Shown one piece after another: positions 11,769 through 20,699 of a DNA stretch of 64,000 nucleotides. Position 1 is the stretch's first letter. Every line of letters starts with the position of its first letter. The stretch lies in NCBI GenBank assembly GCA_021234155.1, contig JAJEKV010000060.1, positions 8,394,323-8,458,322 on the forward strand, given 5' to 3'. The notes under the pieces were generated by a model that did not search any database, was not told the origin of the DNA, and saw only the letters and a program-made list of their open reading frames with translations. Source of the stretch: Isoetes taiwanensis. Taxonomy: Eukaryota > Streptophyta > Lycopodiopsida > Isoetales > Isoetaceae. A program made the position numbers and the translations under genes.

Positions 11769-12959
11769 TCAAAAAGGTTCCTTCTTAATATACCGCGCTA
11801 GCCTCATATCTTTGGGCATACAAGTTACTCTCTTAGCGTGCTGGGCACACGCAACAAAGTCTTCAAAGTGGTGTACGATGTGCTGCTCCGACGCCTCCTA
11901 CAATGCAAGCAGCATGTCGTCCGTGACCCGTTTGGACGGGTCGAACTCCTGCAAAATCTCCCTCGTCAGTCGTGCAAAGGAAGCTCGGGGAATAAGGAAG
12001 CCATAGCTCTGCTGGAAGTGCTTGATTTCCTGGGCCGCCCTCGCGAATTTTGAGTCCGCCGGTCTCTTCATTGGCTTCTTCGGAGGGGTTGGCTGTTCCG
12101 GTGGGGGCTTCAACGTATTTTTCTTCGTCGGCCGACCTCCCTCAATGGTCCTCACCCTGTGTTCTTTATAGTACTTGGAGTATTCTTCGTACATTTTCAT
12201 GTACGAAGTGTACTCCTTCAACTCCTTCCGGTACTTCAAATCCCGTTTCAGCACGTAAGACTCCCTTTGCGGCCTTGGTTTCTTGGTGCTGTCGCTGGGG
12301 TGCTTCGGCGACGGCCATTTAGGATAGGGCAATGCATTGACCACAGGGTCTTCATCCTCCGGTGCTGGGTTTGAAGGCCCCGAGCCCTCTCCCGGTTCGT
12401 GTCCTCCCGCTCCCTCCTCAGGTTCGGAGTCGGACGAAGATGGGGGCTTCTCAGGGTCCGGCTCCCGTATGGTCACTCCTATGGCCGGCGTCTTCTTCTT
12501 CTTCGGTTTCTTCGCCGGCTCCTCCGGGTCCTTGCCTTTCTCTGCTCTCACCCTCTCCCGCTCCTCTTTGCGCTTCCTGTTTTCTTCTCTTCTCTGTTTC
12601 TTCTCCTCCCTCCTTTTCCGCCGCTCCTCTTTTTCTTTGCGACGCTCCGCCTTTGATTTCTTCGGCTGGCCTTCCTCTCTTTTCCTCTTCGCCTTCTTCG
12701 GTTCTGGCGCTGGTTCCTCGTCATCCCCGAAGATCTCCCTATCCAGCTCCCTTCTCAATTCCTCCGCTGCGTCCATCTCCCAGTCAAGCTGCTCCGATAC
12801 CTGTTCCTGCTCCTCAGGGTTAGGGTTAGGTGGTTCTACAGGTGCCTCCTCCTCGACGTGCGCTTGTCTTGTTTGGGCCTTCTGTCGGACGGCCCGCTCC
12901 TGGGCGCTCACATAATCGGGTGGCATAACCTTGCGTGCGGTTTGTTTCGTTCGTGCCAT
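11769..12959 (-). CDS. Histone H3-like protein with exact H3 tail and complete H3 fold, encoded inside a gypsy retrotransposon
   Basis: 396 codons from the ATG at 12959 to TGA at 11769-11771. Residues 2-10 are ARTKQTARK, identical to the H3 tail through K9 (K4 and K9 present; S10 is replaced by V). Residues 90-145 form an ER/K-rich probable single helix, 170-205 an acidic/proline linker and 230-300 a basic linker. Residues ~303-396 align without gaps to the H3 histone fold: EIKHFQQS (alphaN), [12 protein letters not shown] (alpha1), [18 protein letters not shown] (alpha2), [16 protein letters not shown] (L2/alpha3). I count about 42 of 87 identities by eye to remembered canonical H3. Loop 1 has canonical H3 length, not the longer CenH3 type. 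Codon 354 (11900-11898) is TAG exactly where H3 has the Gln of LQEA, so this copy is truncated unless read through. The start is supported by a TATA box ~105 bp upstream. Hairpin repeats flank the gene. There is no intron. Confidence 0.9.
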
Positions 12960-13046
12960 GCTTTTGTTTGACGAGTTTCGAGCTCTGGCGCCTGAAGATC
13001 GTCCTCTTGGGCGAGCTGTTCTCCGGGAATGGTGGGGATACAATAG

Positions 13047-13070
13047 AAACCCTAAAATTCTATTTATAGG
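13047..13070 (-). promoter_or_regulatory. TATA box and telo-box of the H3-like gene
   Basis: On the minus strand CCTATAAATAG (13070-13060) is a strong plant TATA box about 105 bp upstream of the ATG at 12959. Just downstream lies the telo-box, seen on the plus strand as AAACCCTAA (13047-13055). A second AGGGTT occurs near 13085. Telo-boxes are typical of replication- and translation-linked plant genes (known biology). Together they suggest a promoter separate from the LTR. Confidence 0.6.
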
Positions 13071-13181
13071 GAGGTGGAATTTAGGGTTGGGACCTGCAAT
13101 TCATATGGGGGAAAAGAAAACTAGGACATTAGCGAAGATATGAGACGTTCATTTGGGTTGTACTATACCCTAAAACATCCA

Positions 13182-13254
13182 CCACTCACACAGTGCGCCT
13201 GGGCCCGATTGGATTGCCAATCGAATGAGTCTGGGCGCACTCTGTGAGGGGTCG
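13182..13254. repeat. 73-bp palindromic hairpin unit 4 (5' side of the H3-like gene)
   Basis: Outer arms as in units 1-3, exactly 73 bp. The inner stem CGATTGG/CCAATCG is perfect and unlike the inner stems of the other units. Confidence 0.85.
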
Positions 13255-13395
13255 ACTGTTTTTGAGGCTATTTTATAATTCACAGGGATTTTCTTAGTGC
13301 TATAAAATACAAACCTAGCTAGAACTAAGGGGATAAACTAAACTATACTATTAGTTTAATTAATCTGCACATCTAATTAGGTCAACGGAGGTCAA

Positions 13396-13468
13396 CCACT
13401 CGCACAGTGCGCCTGGTTCAGTTTGGATTGCAAACCGAATGGGCCTGGGCGCACTCTGTGAGGGGTGG
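13396..13468. repeat. 73-bp palindromic hairpin unit 5
   Basis: Outer arms as in the other units with one change (CCACTCGCACAG), exactly 73 bp. It starts 214 bp from unit 4. The inner stem is GTTTG/CAAAC. Confidence 0.85.
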
Positions 13469-13672
13469 CCTGTTTTTTTTTTGGCAATTTAGATTGGGGG
13501 GATGCTACATTTCACTAGCAATCTAGCATGGAGCTATGTTCTAACCCAAAATTGGAAAAATTTTCCCAATTTTTCGAAGTTCTTGCTTGGGTGGCTATAC
13601 CCCAAGGCTCGAATCTACTGTTAGTCCTAAGGGAAAAAATGGCCAGTGCTCGATCTTGGGTGCCAAGATCAT

Positions 13673-13684
13673 GCTCTGATACCA
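13673..13684 (-). promoter_or_regulatory. Primer-binding site (initiator tRNA-Met)
   Basis: Minus strand TGGTATCAGAGC starts two bases inside the 5' LTR end. This is the standard plant LTR-retrotransposon PBS complementary to the 3' end of initiator tRNA-Met. It fixes the element's orientation. Confidence 0.92.
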
Positions 13685-13685
13685 C

Positions 13686-15274
13686 TGTGACGTCCCCTAC
13701 TCCTTATACGATGCCCGCATCGTATTCGAAGGAGGAGCATTCCCCCTGGCAGCTGCCTGACAGGGGCCATCCACCCGACTCTACTCCCATGGGGCAGAGC
13801 CAGCAAGGGAAGAGTGGATGTGTCATTCACCCGTCTTCCATCGGGTCGACCTATCTGCGGAAGCGTGAGTAAACAAACGTGAGCACAACCAACAATATAC
13901 AATCACCATAGAGATAGCAACATCATAGAGATAACAATACCTTCATAGCAACAACAACAAGGGGAGTCCCTACCCAGGGCTCCGACTCAAGAGGGATGAC
14001 TGACGGCTAGGTCTCCAGAGTTCATTGCAGACAGAATTCATGGCAATGGATTTGGCTGGCATAGAACATGGCTTAGGGTAGTCCACTCCATCCGCCCCTC
14101 CCGCACACTGCGGAGTAAAGGCTGAAAAGTGTTGGGACTTGACCAAGTAACTTCTTAGGGTGAATAGCCAAAGGGGCTACTACTTTCTGGTTGCATCTCC
14201 CCAGCCCGATGAGGCAGGAAGAGAGTTTCCTCTCCTCCGGAGGCATCCATGCTCATCGCGCAGCGGCTAGAGGGCCACTTTGCCCTTATTAGGCTTGAAC
14301 TCACCGGAAGGTCATATTCACCACCCCGCGAGTGTCGAGCTCATGCCTTGCCCACACGCGGTGACAAGCCATTAAGCCTAGCCCGCAGAGACCCCGATAG
14401 GCCTTACTACCCGGAGGGGTCAGTCCGCGATGAGACAAGTTCCTCCTTATCAAGCGGCCTTGCCCTTCACCCACAGACGGGGTGGGCTCACATACACGGG
14501 CCGCAAGTACTTGGGACTAAGGTGCTATGCTAGGAGCATCTACTACACGACCTTTTTAGGTCTCTACCCCCCCCTTCCCAATACAAGGAGGTCACAGAGT
14601 GGAATACATGCAATATCACGCGAGCAATTAGAGAATCACATCAATCTTATCTACTTAACATCCAATGTTAGGTTTGGTTTCGTTAGAGTATCAGATCTAG
14701 GGATCTACAAGGCTTCCGGAGATGATCTAACATACTAAATCGGCATATTGCCACGCCCAAAGACGGTTTTGCACAAATGAACAACTAGATACTTGCTCCT
14801 TGGTTGCGCTCGATCCTCGGAAGGCCCATACTCGATCTTGGCGAAGGCGAACGCTACTCAACAACTTTGTTGTGCAAATCCGGCTTTTGAGACTGGCAAT
14901 GCGATTCGAGTCCTACCTTGGCGAATGGGCCCAAGAGAACCCTAAATCTCTTGCGAAAAAGGAAAGGAAGCTCTAGAGAACCCTAATTGGCAAAATGAAA
15001 GGAGAGCTAGGGTCTAGGGTTTTAGCCCTTATATATAGACCCTATCTAGGTTAGGGCATCCATATGGACAAATGGCTTTAAGCCATTTGGAAATGAATGA
15101 TGAACAAGGAACCTTTGTTGTGTATGTTTAATTACATACCCAACATCCAAAGTTGCCCCTAGGTGCAACCTTTAGCTCCTAGGGTGCAACGTTATCCCGC
15201 TCTCAAGTACATGTCAATCGTGATTGACGTAATGCGTGTGGCGGGCGATTATAATATACGTGTTTCGTATATTA
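13686..15274 (-). repeat. 5' LTR of the gypsy element
   Basis: The inner end at 13686 (plus strand TGTGACGTCCCC) abuts the PBS. It matches the 3' LTR from 14508 onward. A TATA box (minus CTATATATAAGG, about 15045-15033) puts the promoter near the U3 end, so R-U5 is long (~1.35 kb). The expected terminal ~14 bp (GGAACGTCACA on plus) is absent; the match stops at about 15274 and copia integrase codons begin. This is a truncated or rearranged end. Confidence 0.85.
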
Positions 15275-15275
15275 T

Positions 15276-16080
15276 CTTTGGAGCGAACCTGATCAAATAA
15301 CCTATAAGCTTTAGATTGCTCATCATATCCCACAAGATATGCAATCCTTGCTCTATCATCAAGTTTTTGCCTTTGTTCCTTAGGAACATGCACAAAACAA
15401 AAACATCCATAGCTTTTAAGCTTTTCAAAATTAGGTTTCTTACCACGACCATAGCATCTCTGGTATTGAACCATTTATGCTTGCTGAAGGAATCATATTT
15501 TGTACTTCTACTGCAGTTCTAACTGCCTCTTCCATAGATAGTTTGGAAGACCCGTGTGTTTAAGCATTGCCCTCACTGCATTTAATATGGTTCTATTTTT
15601 CCTTTCTGCTACACCATTACATTTGGGGGAATGAGAGCAAGTCAATTGTCTTTTAATTCCCCTTGACCTACAAAAAGATCTTAAATCTTCGGTTAGGTAT
15701 TCTCCACCTCTATCGATCGTTATACACTTTACTTTATTTCCAGTTTCAAGCTCAACCTCTGCTATAAATTCCTTGAGTGCCTCAAAAGCCTCATCCTTGG
15801 TTCTCCAACATTTTACCTTTGTTTTTCGACTGAAATCATCTATAAAGGTAATGAAATATTTCTTTCCTGTAATTCCCCTTACATTAAGAGGCCCACATAA
15901 ATCAGTATGTACAACTCCCAATACTTCTTTTGCTCTTTTGTTTGATTTTTTAAAAGGTAATCTAGCAAGCTTTCCAACCATGCAGCCATAGCAAAGTTTA
16001 TGCTCATTGTCCAATTTGCAATCTTCGATTAGCCCCTGTTTTACCATAGCCTGTATATTCTTATTGCTGGCATGGCACAA
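15276..16080 (-). pseudogene. Copia-1 integrase (truncated)
   Basis: Follows gag-protease in the same frame after one TAG. Domains in order: GAG-pre-integrase (HQRLCHASN, CYGCMVGKLARLPF), catalytic D-D-E (VVHTDLCGPL, ITIDRGGEYLT, NGVAERKNRTILNA) and the copia linker LKSYGCFCFVHVPKEQRQKLDDRA, YLVGYDEQSKAYRLFD. Frameshifts occur between 15520 and 15475. The coding stops abruptly at ~15280, where the gypsy 5' LTR begins; RT and RNase H of this copy are not in the window. Confidence 0.88.
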
Positions 16081-16089
16081 TCTTTGGTG

Positions 16090-17808
16090 CTACACACTAA
16101 TATCAGAAGCTATGATTGCATTTACACATGGTAGATGATTATTTTCAAAGCAAAAAAGATTGCCAACCCTTTTTCCCAGAAATTTGATTTCATTATCTAG
16201 AGAAACAGTACATCTCAATCTGTCAAAATTGACAGTATAACCCATGTACACAAGTTGGCTCACGGATATTAAATTTCTCACTAAAGAAGGTACACATAAA
16301 ACATCTCTTAGAACTACTGCTTTGCCTTGTAAATCGAATAACTCAAGTGTTCCTGAACATTGAACCCTTTGCAAATCTCCATTTCCTAGTTTGATAAAGC
16401 CTCCTTTTTCTGTTTTTCCATCTCCAAATAACTTAGCTGAGCTAGTTACTGTTTTCTCTGCTCCACTATCTAGGATCAGCAAGTTTTTTGCATCATTAGA
16501 TTCCTTATTTGAAATATTCAAAATGTCATTACATACCTCAGCATCTTCATCATTTTCACTTGATTCCTCTTCGATTTCTTGTGTTAAATTTACTGTTGTC
16601 TCTTGTCTTCCAGCTCCTCTTACTTGCTTCCCTCTTCCCCTGTTAGATTTACCTTTTTTTCCTTTGCTGCTTGAGCATCTATTTGCATAATGGCCTTTGC
16701 CACCACAATTGAAACATTCCACATTTTTAAGCTTAGGACAATCAGCTTTGAGATGACCAGAATCCTTACAGTGATAGCATGGCCCTATATTCCTTTTTGA
16801 TTTTCCTTGAATTGAGCTGTTACCTTTGTATTTAGATCGACCTGCATATAGTACTTCCACATTCTCATCAAAGTCATCATTTAGTACTTTATTCTGCTCG
16901 AATTCTGTCCTTATCATTTCTTCTGCACTTTCTCTAGTTTTGGCTACATTCCTTATTAGTGTAGCAAGCTGTTTATTGTCTCCTACTGCCCTAGCAACAT
17001 GCAACAACTTTTGCTGGTCAGTCATGACAACTCCTTCTCCCTCAAGGTCAGCTATAATATTGTCAAACCTTGAAAAAAAATTAGTTAGATCATCCTCTTC
17101 TCTAAGCCTGAGCTTTCTCAATTCTTTATCCAAAACATCAATTTGGGAAGAAATTTTCTCTTCAAAGTGTTTCAATAGGTACCTACAAATCTCTCCAGGA
17201 CTTTTACCTCTTATTTTTAAGAGGATTGATGCTCCAACTTTGCTGGTCAAAATTGCATATGCTTCCTTAACTTTTGCTTTGTCAATTCTGCCACTATCTC
17301 CACTTGTTGCAGTTGCATCTAATTTCCCTGCTGTAGATGCCTCTCCAGAAGGGCTATTCTCCCTTCTTCCTGCAACCATGCTAACCAAACTATTAGTATT
17401 ACCAGAATTTCCATCTTCTAGTAAAGGGCAAAAGTATGCTGGTGGGTATCAAAAGCATGCGTCCGGACGCATGCTGACAGCACTCATATAGCACCCTATA
17501 TGGCAGCTTGTTTAGGGTGTTACTGGTACTAGCACATGGTAATTAGGTAATCAATAGAAATATGTAACAGCTCCAATGAATGACAAGTGGAATACTATGA
17601 TAGAATAGTACATCCAGGGTGCTGATCTAAGTGCTGGGGCCGCGTTTTTTTGATACCCACCAGCATACTTTTGCCCTAAATCCCACAAATTTTCATTTTC
17701 AAGAACATTTTTCATTTGTTCTTTCCAGATCTGAAAACCTGGACCTCCCTCATAGGTCTTGATTCCACTGAGCAAAGCAGCTCCAAACCTGCTAGACATT
17801 CTAAACAA
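16090..17808 (-). pseudogene. Copia-1 gag and protease (interrupted by a MITE)
   Basis: The N-terminus (17808-17681) has the UBN2-type gag start GPGFQIWKEQMKNVLENENLWDL. Coding resumes after the MITE at 17421 and runs open to 16090. The capsid has DKAKVKEAYAILTSKVGA, LLKHFEEKISSQI and LTNFFSRFDNIIADL. Two CCHC knuckles follow (CYHCKDSGHLKADC, CFNCGGKGHYANRC), then the aspartic protease LILDSGAEKTVTSS. Reading across the 17426-17676 insertion restores an open frame, so the MITE arrived after the copia insertion. The terminal TAG replaces the tryptophan usual in LWHQRL. Confidence 0.9.
17426..17676. mobile_element. 251-bp MITE in copia gag
   Basis: Terminal inverted repeats of ~29 bp begin GGGCAAAAGTATGCTGGTGG at 17426 and mirror at 17676. 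They are flanked by a TAAA target duplication (17422-17425 and 17677-17680). It has no coding capacity. Its ends resemble the ends of the large DNA transposon at 37900 (GGGTAAAAGAAAGCT). Confidence 0.9.
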
Positions 17809-17812
17809 CCTG

Positions 17813-17824
17813 GCTCTGATACCA
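17813..17824 (-). promoter_or_regulatory. Copia-1 primer-binding site
   Basis: Minus strand TGGTATCAGAGC directly follows the copia LTR end (…CCTAACA). Complementary to initiator tRNA-Met. Confidence 0.9.
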
Positions 17825-17825
17825 C

Positions 17826-18361
17826 TGTTAGGATCAACAATGTCTAGCTAACTCAAATTATTCTTTGACAATGCAACTTTGAATTATATTCAAAGTGAAG
17901 TTATAACTCATACAACCATTGAAAAATGAAAGAGAACTTTAACCAATGTATTGCATAACTATCCGACAGCTTGGGCATTCATATTTCTTATGAATCCATT
18001 ACATCCGAATGAGTTTATCTGTCTATTCTCCTTCCATTTAAGTTCAGGCTCCGATCCACAAGGAATCGACACCGATGAAGCCACTATCGGCCCGCTCCAT
18101 TCTAAGTTTGAATTGGAGCTTGGCGGATTCTCATTCGGCATAGAGATTGAGAATTATTTCCATCAAATAAACCTAAGGTTCATACCCCATTAATGTTAAC
18201 CATTGAACCATAGGTAAATACCATTGAACCATAGGTAAATATTAGCCATCTTTTGAACCTTAGGCTTTAGAGGATTTTGACCTATTAGATCTTTGTCTTT
18301 TCTTACGTCCATTCCTTTGATCATCACGGTTCTTAGCCACTTTGCCACTAGATGACTAACA
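17826..18361 (-). repeat. Copia-1 5' LTR
   Basis: On the plus strand it starts TGTTAGGATC at 17826 beside the PBS. It probably ends GACTAACA at 18361, giving a 6-bp inverted TGTTAG/CTAACA pair and a 536-bp LTR. The outer end rests on that motif only, because the 3' LTR is missing. It contains a 21-bp tandem duplication at 18200-18241. Confidence 0.6.
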
Positions 18362-18597
18362 GACGCAACTTTGTCCATGTTTTTTTTCACAATGCTTAGG
18401 TATCACGGATATGTCTATCACAATCTATATCTTCCCCTTTTTTATGATCTCGGTACGTCAACATAAGAACCTATAATGAGTCCGTGTTCAAAGACTTTAT
18501 AAGAATGATCTTAATTCACCACTGTAAAATCATTCAAGCATTATTATAATATGAACCTTAACTCTCCGCGGTACCACGAAGTTGAACTTGTTGGTCT

Positions 18598-19793
18598 TCA
18601 ACCGTAGGTACGCATGTCTTGTTCATTCTTGAGAGCCTCACGGGCCTCTAGCGAGGAAGCGAATGTTTGCTCAAGGCTTTCTTCAGTGCGGATTTGCGTG
18701 GTAGCTATCGAAGATCCAAGATGGGCCGACATCACGTGGAATCCATATACTCTTTGACTCCATTCATGAAGTGCTTTTGAGAGTCCCGGAGTTTGATCAT
18801 GCATTCGGCAATAATTTGTTCATACTTGATATAAAGGCGCCGTCTAGATGGAGGAAGCCAAAGGATGAAGAGGCAAAGGCGATTCTTGAATAGCGAGGAG
18901 TAGTATTTTGAGAAATTTCTTGGAATTGGAATCTTCAATTCATGTGGACTGAGAGGAAGGAACATTGATAGCGGGGGAGGGCTCAGTGGTTCCTATTGGC
19001 GTGGGGATTGTATGTCAAGATGTGGACGAGATGTTTCTTCTTGAAGTTCCAAAATGGCAGGGGTAGAGGACAGTATGTGGCTTGAAGCAGCAAAAGTGGC
19101 TTCCAGATTCCTGGTTGACATATTCACTGGGTTTGGGGAGGCAGAGGTTAATGATTGCCTGGAAATGGGCATTCATAGCGGATTCTAGGCCGGAACCTGG
19201 AGATTAACCGAGACGATCAACTTCATGGAGGAGGCGCTGAAACATGATTTGAGGCCAATCATCAAAGCTTGTGGAATATATGGCAGCAATGAAGGTGTGA
19301 AAGAAAGGTTTGTTGATATGGGTATTCTTAATGGAATAAGCATAGAACTTTCGCCACAAAAACTTCATAAAGGCTTCATGGGGCTTTGCAATATTCGTGA
19401 GCTTGTGAGTGGTGGCCGCATATGGTGTTTGGCCATAAACTGTAACATCGTGATCCTGCAAAGCAGGCCAATTCAAAGAAGGAGTTCGACGAGGTAATTG
19501 AAATAACTGAGCCAAAAGATTCTGATTGAGGGTGATGCTATGGTGATCCACCATCATATGGTAACCTGCATCGGTCTTGATGAGATGGGAAACAAACTGC
19601 CGGAGTTGAGCCGGATTAGGAACAGGGAGTTCTTTTTTGGAAAATTCAAACAACCCCGTCCTTTCAGCTACTTCTCGATCGGCGCCTCGAAGAGGTCGCA
19701 AACAGTAGCAGTGGAAAAAAAAACTGATTCAAATAGGACCGGATCCATAGGTATGGTGGCCTGAAGAGTAGGGAGCTTCGGAGAAGCAGCCAT
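18598..19793 (-). pseudogene. Plant-transposon-type ORF (putative plant transposon protein domain-like)
   Basis: Begins at the ATG 19793 (MAASPKLPTL) and shifts frame near 19670. The central open block (19701-19204) contains LRQFVSHLIKTDAGYHMMVDHHSITLNQNLLAQLFQLP, KFLWRKFYAYSIKNTHINKPFF and SFDDWPQIMFQRLLHEVDRL. The pattern (short sheet, then NQNLLAQLFQLP) resembles the 'putative plant transposon protein' ORF found in Athila-like and other plant retroelements. After several stops it continues as a helical tail (SLEQTFASSLEAREALKNEQD, 18804-18598). It is probably an extra ORF of the degraded gypsy element to its right. The family call is tentative. Confidence 0.4.
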
Positions 19794-20270
19794 GAAGATC
19801 GACAAAATAGTTTTTTGAGGCGGAAGACAAAGAGCAAAGAAGTTGCGAAAGCTTTTAGGGCGCGCGTCTGTTTAACAAGATTTCTATAGAGAACTTCAGA
19901 AGGGGAATCTGAACCGTTGATGGTGCCAGACGGCAGCAAAGATGAAGGAAACGTCTGGAACTCAAAAAGTGTCTCAAAGAGTGAATGAAGGGTGGAAATG
20001 AACTGGGAATGAACGGACTGATGGGACGTCGTAGTGAGGTACGAAGAATGATTTTCGACTGTCGTGGAGTTTAATGAGCGTAATAAAGATGGGCAACTCA
20101 AGAGTTTGAGGTTATAAAGAAAGGTGGTGGCAGAGACAGCAGTGCAGGGAGAGAAAACCGTGACGAGATTGGCGGCGAGATAGCAGAATCTTGGATTGGA
20201 ATGTACCTTGCATGCAGATACGTCAGTAGAAGTTTGATTGGTCCACGAGGGCAGCCCACAGGCAGTAGGA

Positions 20271-20279
20271 CTATATAAG
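20271..20279 (+). promoter_or_regulatory. TATA box before the small plus-strand ORF
   Basis: CTATATAAGG lies about 40-45 bp upstream of the ATG at 20318. It could be a gene or LTR promoter. Confidence 0.4.
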
Positions 20280-20317
20280 GCGAGCAAGGTTCGAAAGGAA
20301 AACACCAATTCGTGACG

Positions 20318-20545
20318 ATGGATATGCCCAATACTATGTCGGAGAACTGCTGCAAGTGGATCACCTGCAAAATGAATGACTTTGATCTCTGGAAGCTAAA
20401 GAATCGGGGAATCCCGATGGATGGGTGGCTGGCCGATTCTGCGGACAATCCGGACCCTATGACGAACCCTATGTGGTCCTGCATCTTATTTGGAACACGG
20501 GCGATCACCTTACCTAATCATGCGCTGCGTCATGTCTTTCGCTAA
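20318..20545 (+). CDS. Small ORF, 75 residues, unrecognised
   Basis: Starts MDMPNTMSENCCKWI and ends NHALRHVFR. It is tryptophan- and cysteine-containing, with DLWKLKNRGIPMDGWLADS. No family is recognised. It sits directly downstream of a good TATA box and is followed by a GC-rich then AT-rich trailer with TATAAATAAG (about 20656). The surrounding 20.2-20.75 kb could equally be an LTR in plus orientation, in which case this ORF would be incidental. Confidence 0.25.
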   Translation: MDMPNTMSENCCKWITCKMNDFDLWKLKNRGIPMDGWLADSADNPDPMTNPMWSCILFGTRAITLPNHALRHVFR

Positions 20546-20699
20546 CAATCCGCGAGTAGCCGGGTTTTAGATTAGGATTTTGTTCATAGGGCGGAGCCCT
20601 TAGCGATTAAATATGGGCGAGGCCCAATTTTATTGTAACCCGCAGCTTTTTGAATATAAATAAGTGTTTGGACTCACTCTTGCGTCTCTGGTTTTGAAA

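Larger units (their letters stand above)
1..15274 (-). mobile_element. Ty3/gypsy chromovirus-like LTR retrotransposon carrying a histone H3-like gene
   Basis: Read on the minus strand the order is 5' LTR (15274-13686), PBS for initiator tRNA-Met, extra genes (H3-like, ORF-B, ORF-C), gag, protease, RT, RNase H, integrase, chromodomain, polypurine tract and 3' LTR (787 to beyond base 1). This pol order and the terminal chromodomain define chromoviruses. The two LTRs match along 1-787 versus about 14508-15274, with scattered substitutions and small indels, so the insertion is not recent. The element is inactive: pol has several frameshifts, gag, ORF-C and the H3-like gene each have one in-frame stop, and a Helitron interrupts RT. 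The roughly 4.4 kb between PBS and gag is far longer than a usual leader and holds the unusual genes. The last ~14 bp at the U3 end of the 5' LTR are missing. Confidence 0.9.

Noticed and set aside
12337-12915. Long serine/proline-rich plus-strand open frames opposite the H3-like gene
   Set aside because: Antisense of a Lys/Glu/Arg-rich coding stretch; three overlapping frames with low-complexity composition and no domain.
11769-12959. Interpreting the histone fold as a centromeric CenH3
   Set aside because: Loop 1 aligns without insertion to canonical H3, the tail is canonical H3 and CenH3 tails normally lack ARTKQTARK.
11898-13043. Upstream in-frame ATG at 13043 as start of the H3-like protein (28 extra residues)
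   Set aside because: It lies only ~20 bp from the TATA box, near or before the expected transcription start, and would bury the exact H3 tail; the ATG at 12959 gives ARTKQTARK after Met removal.
14249-14738. Plus-strand ORFs in the 5' LTR
   Set aside because: They lie in noncoding LTR sequence, opposite the element's transcription, and are not conserved as frames in the matching part of the 3' LTR.
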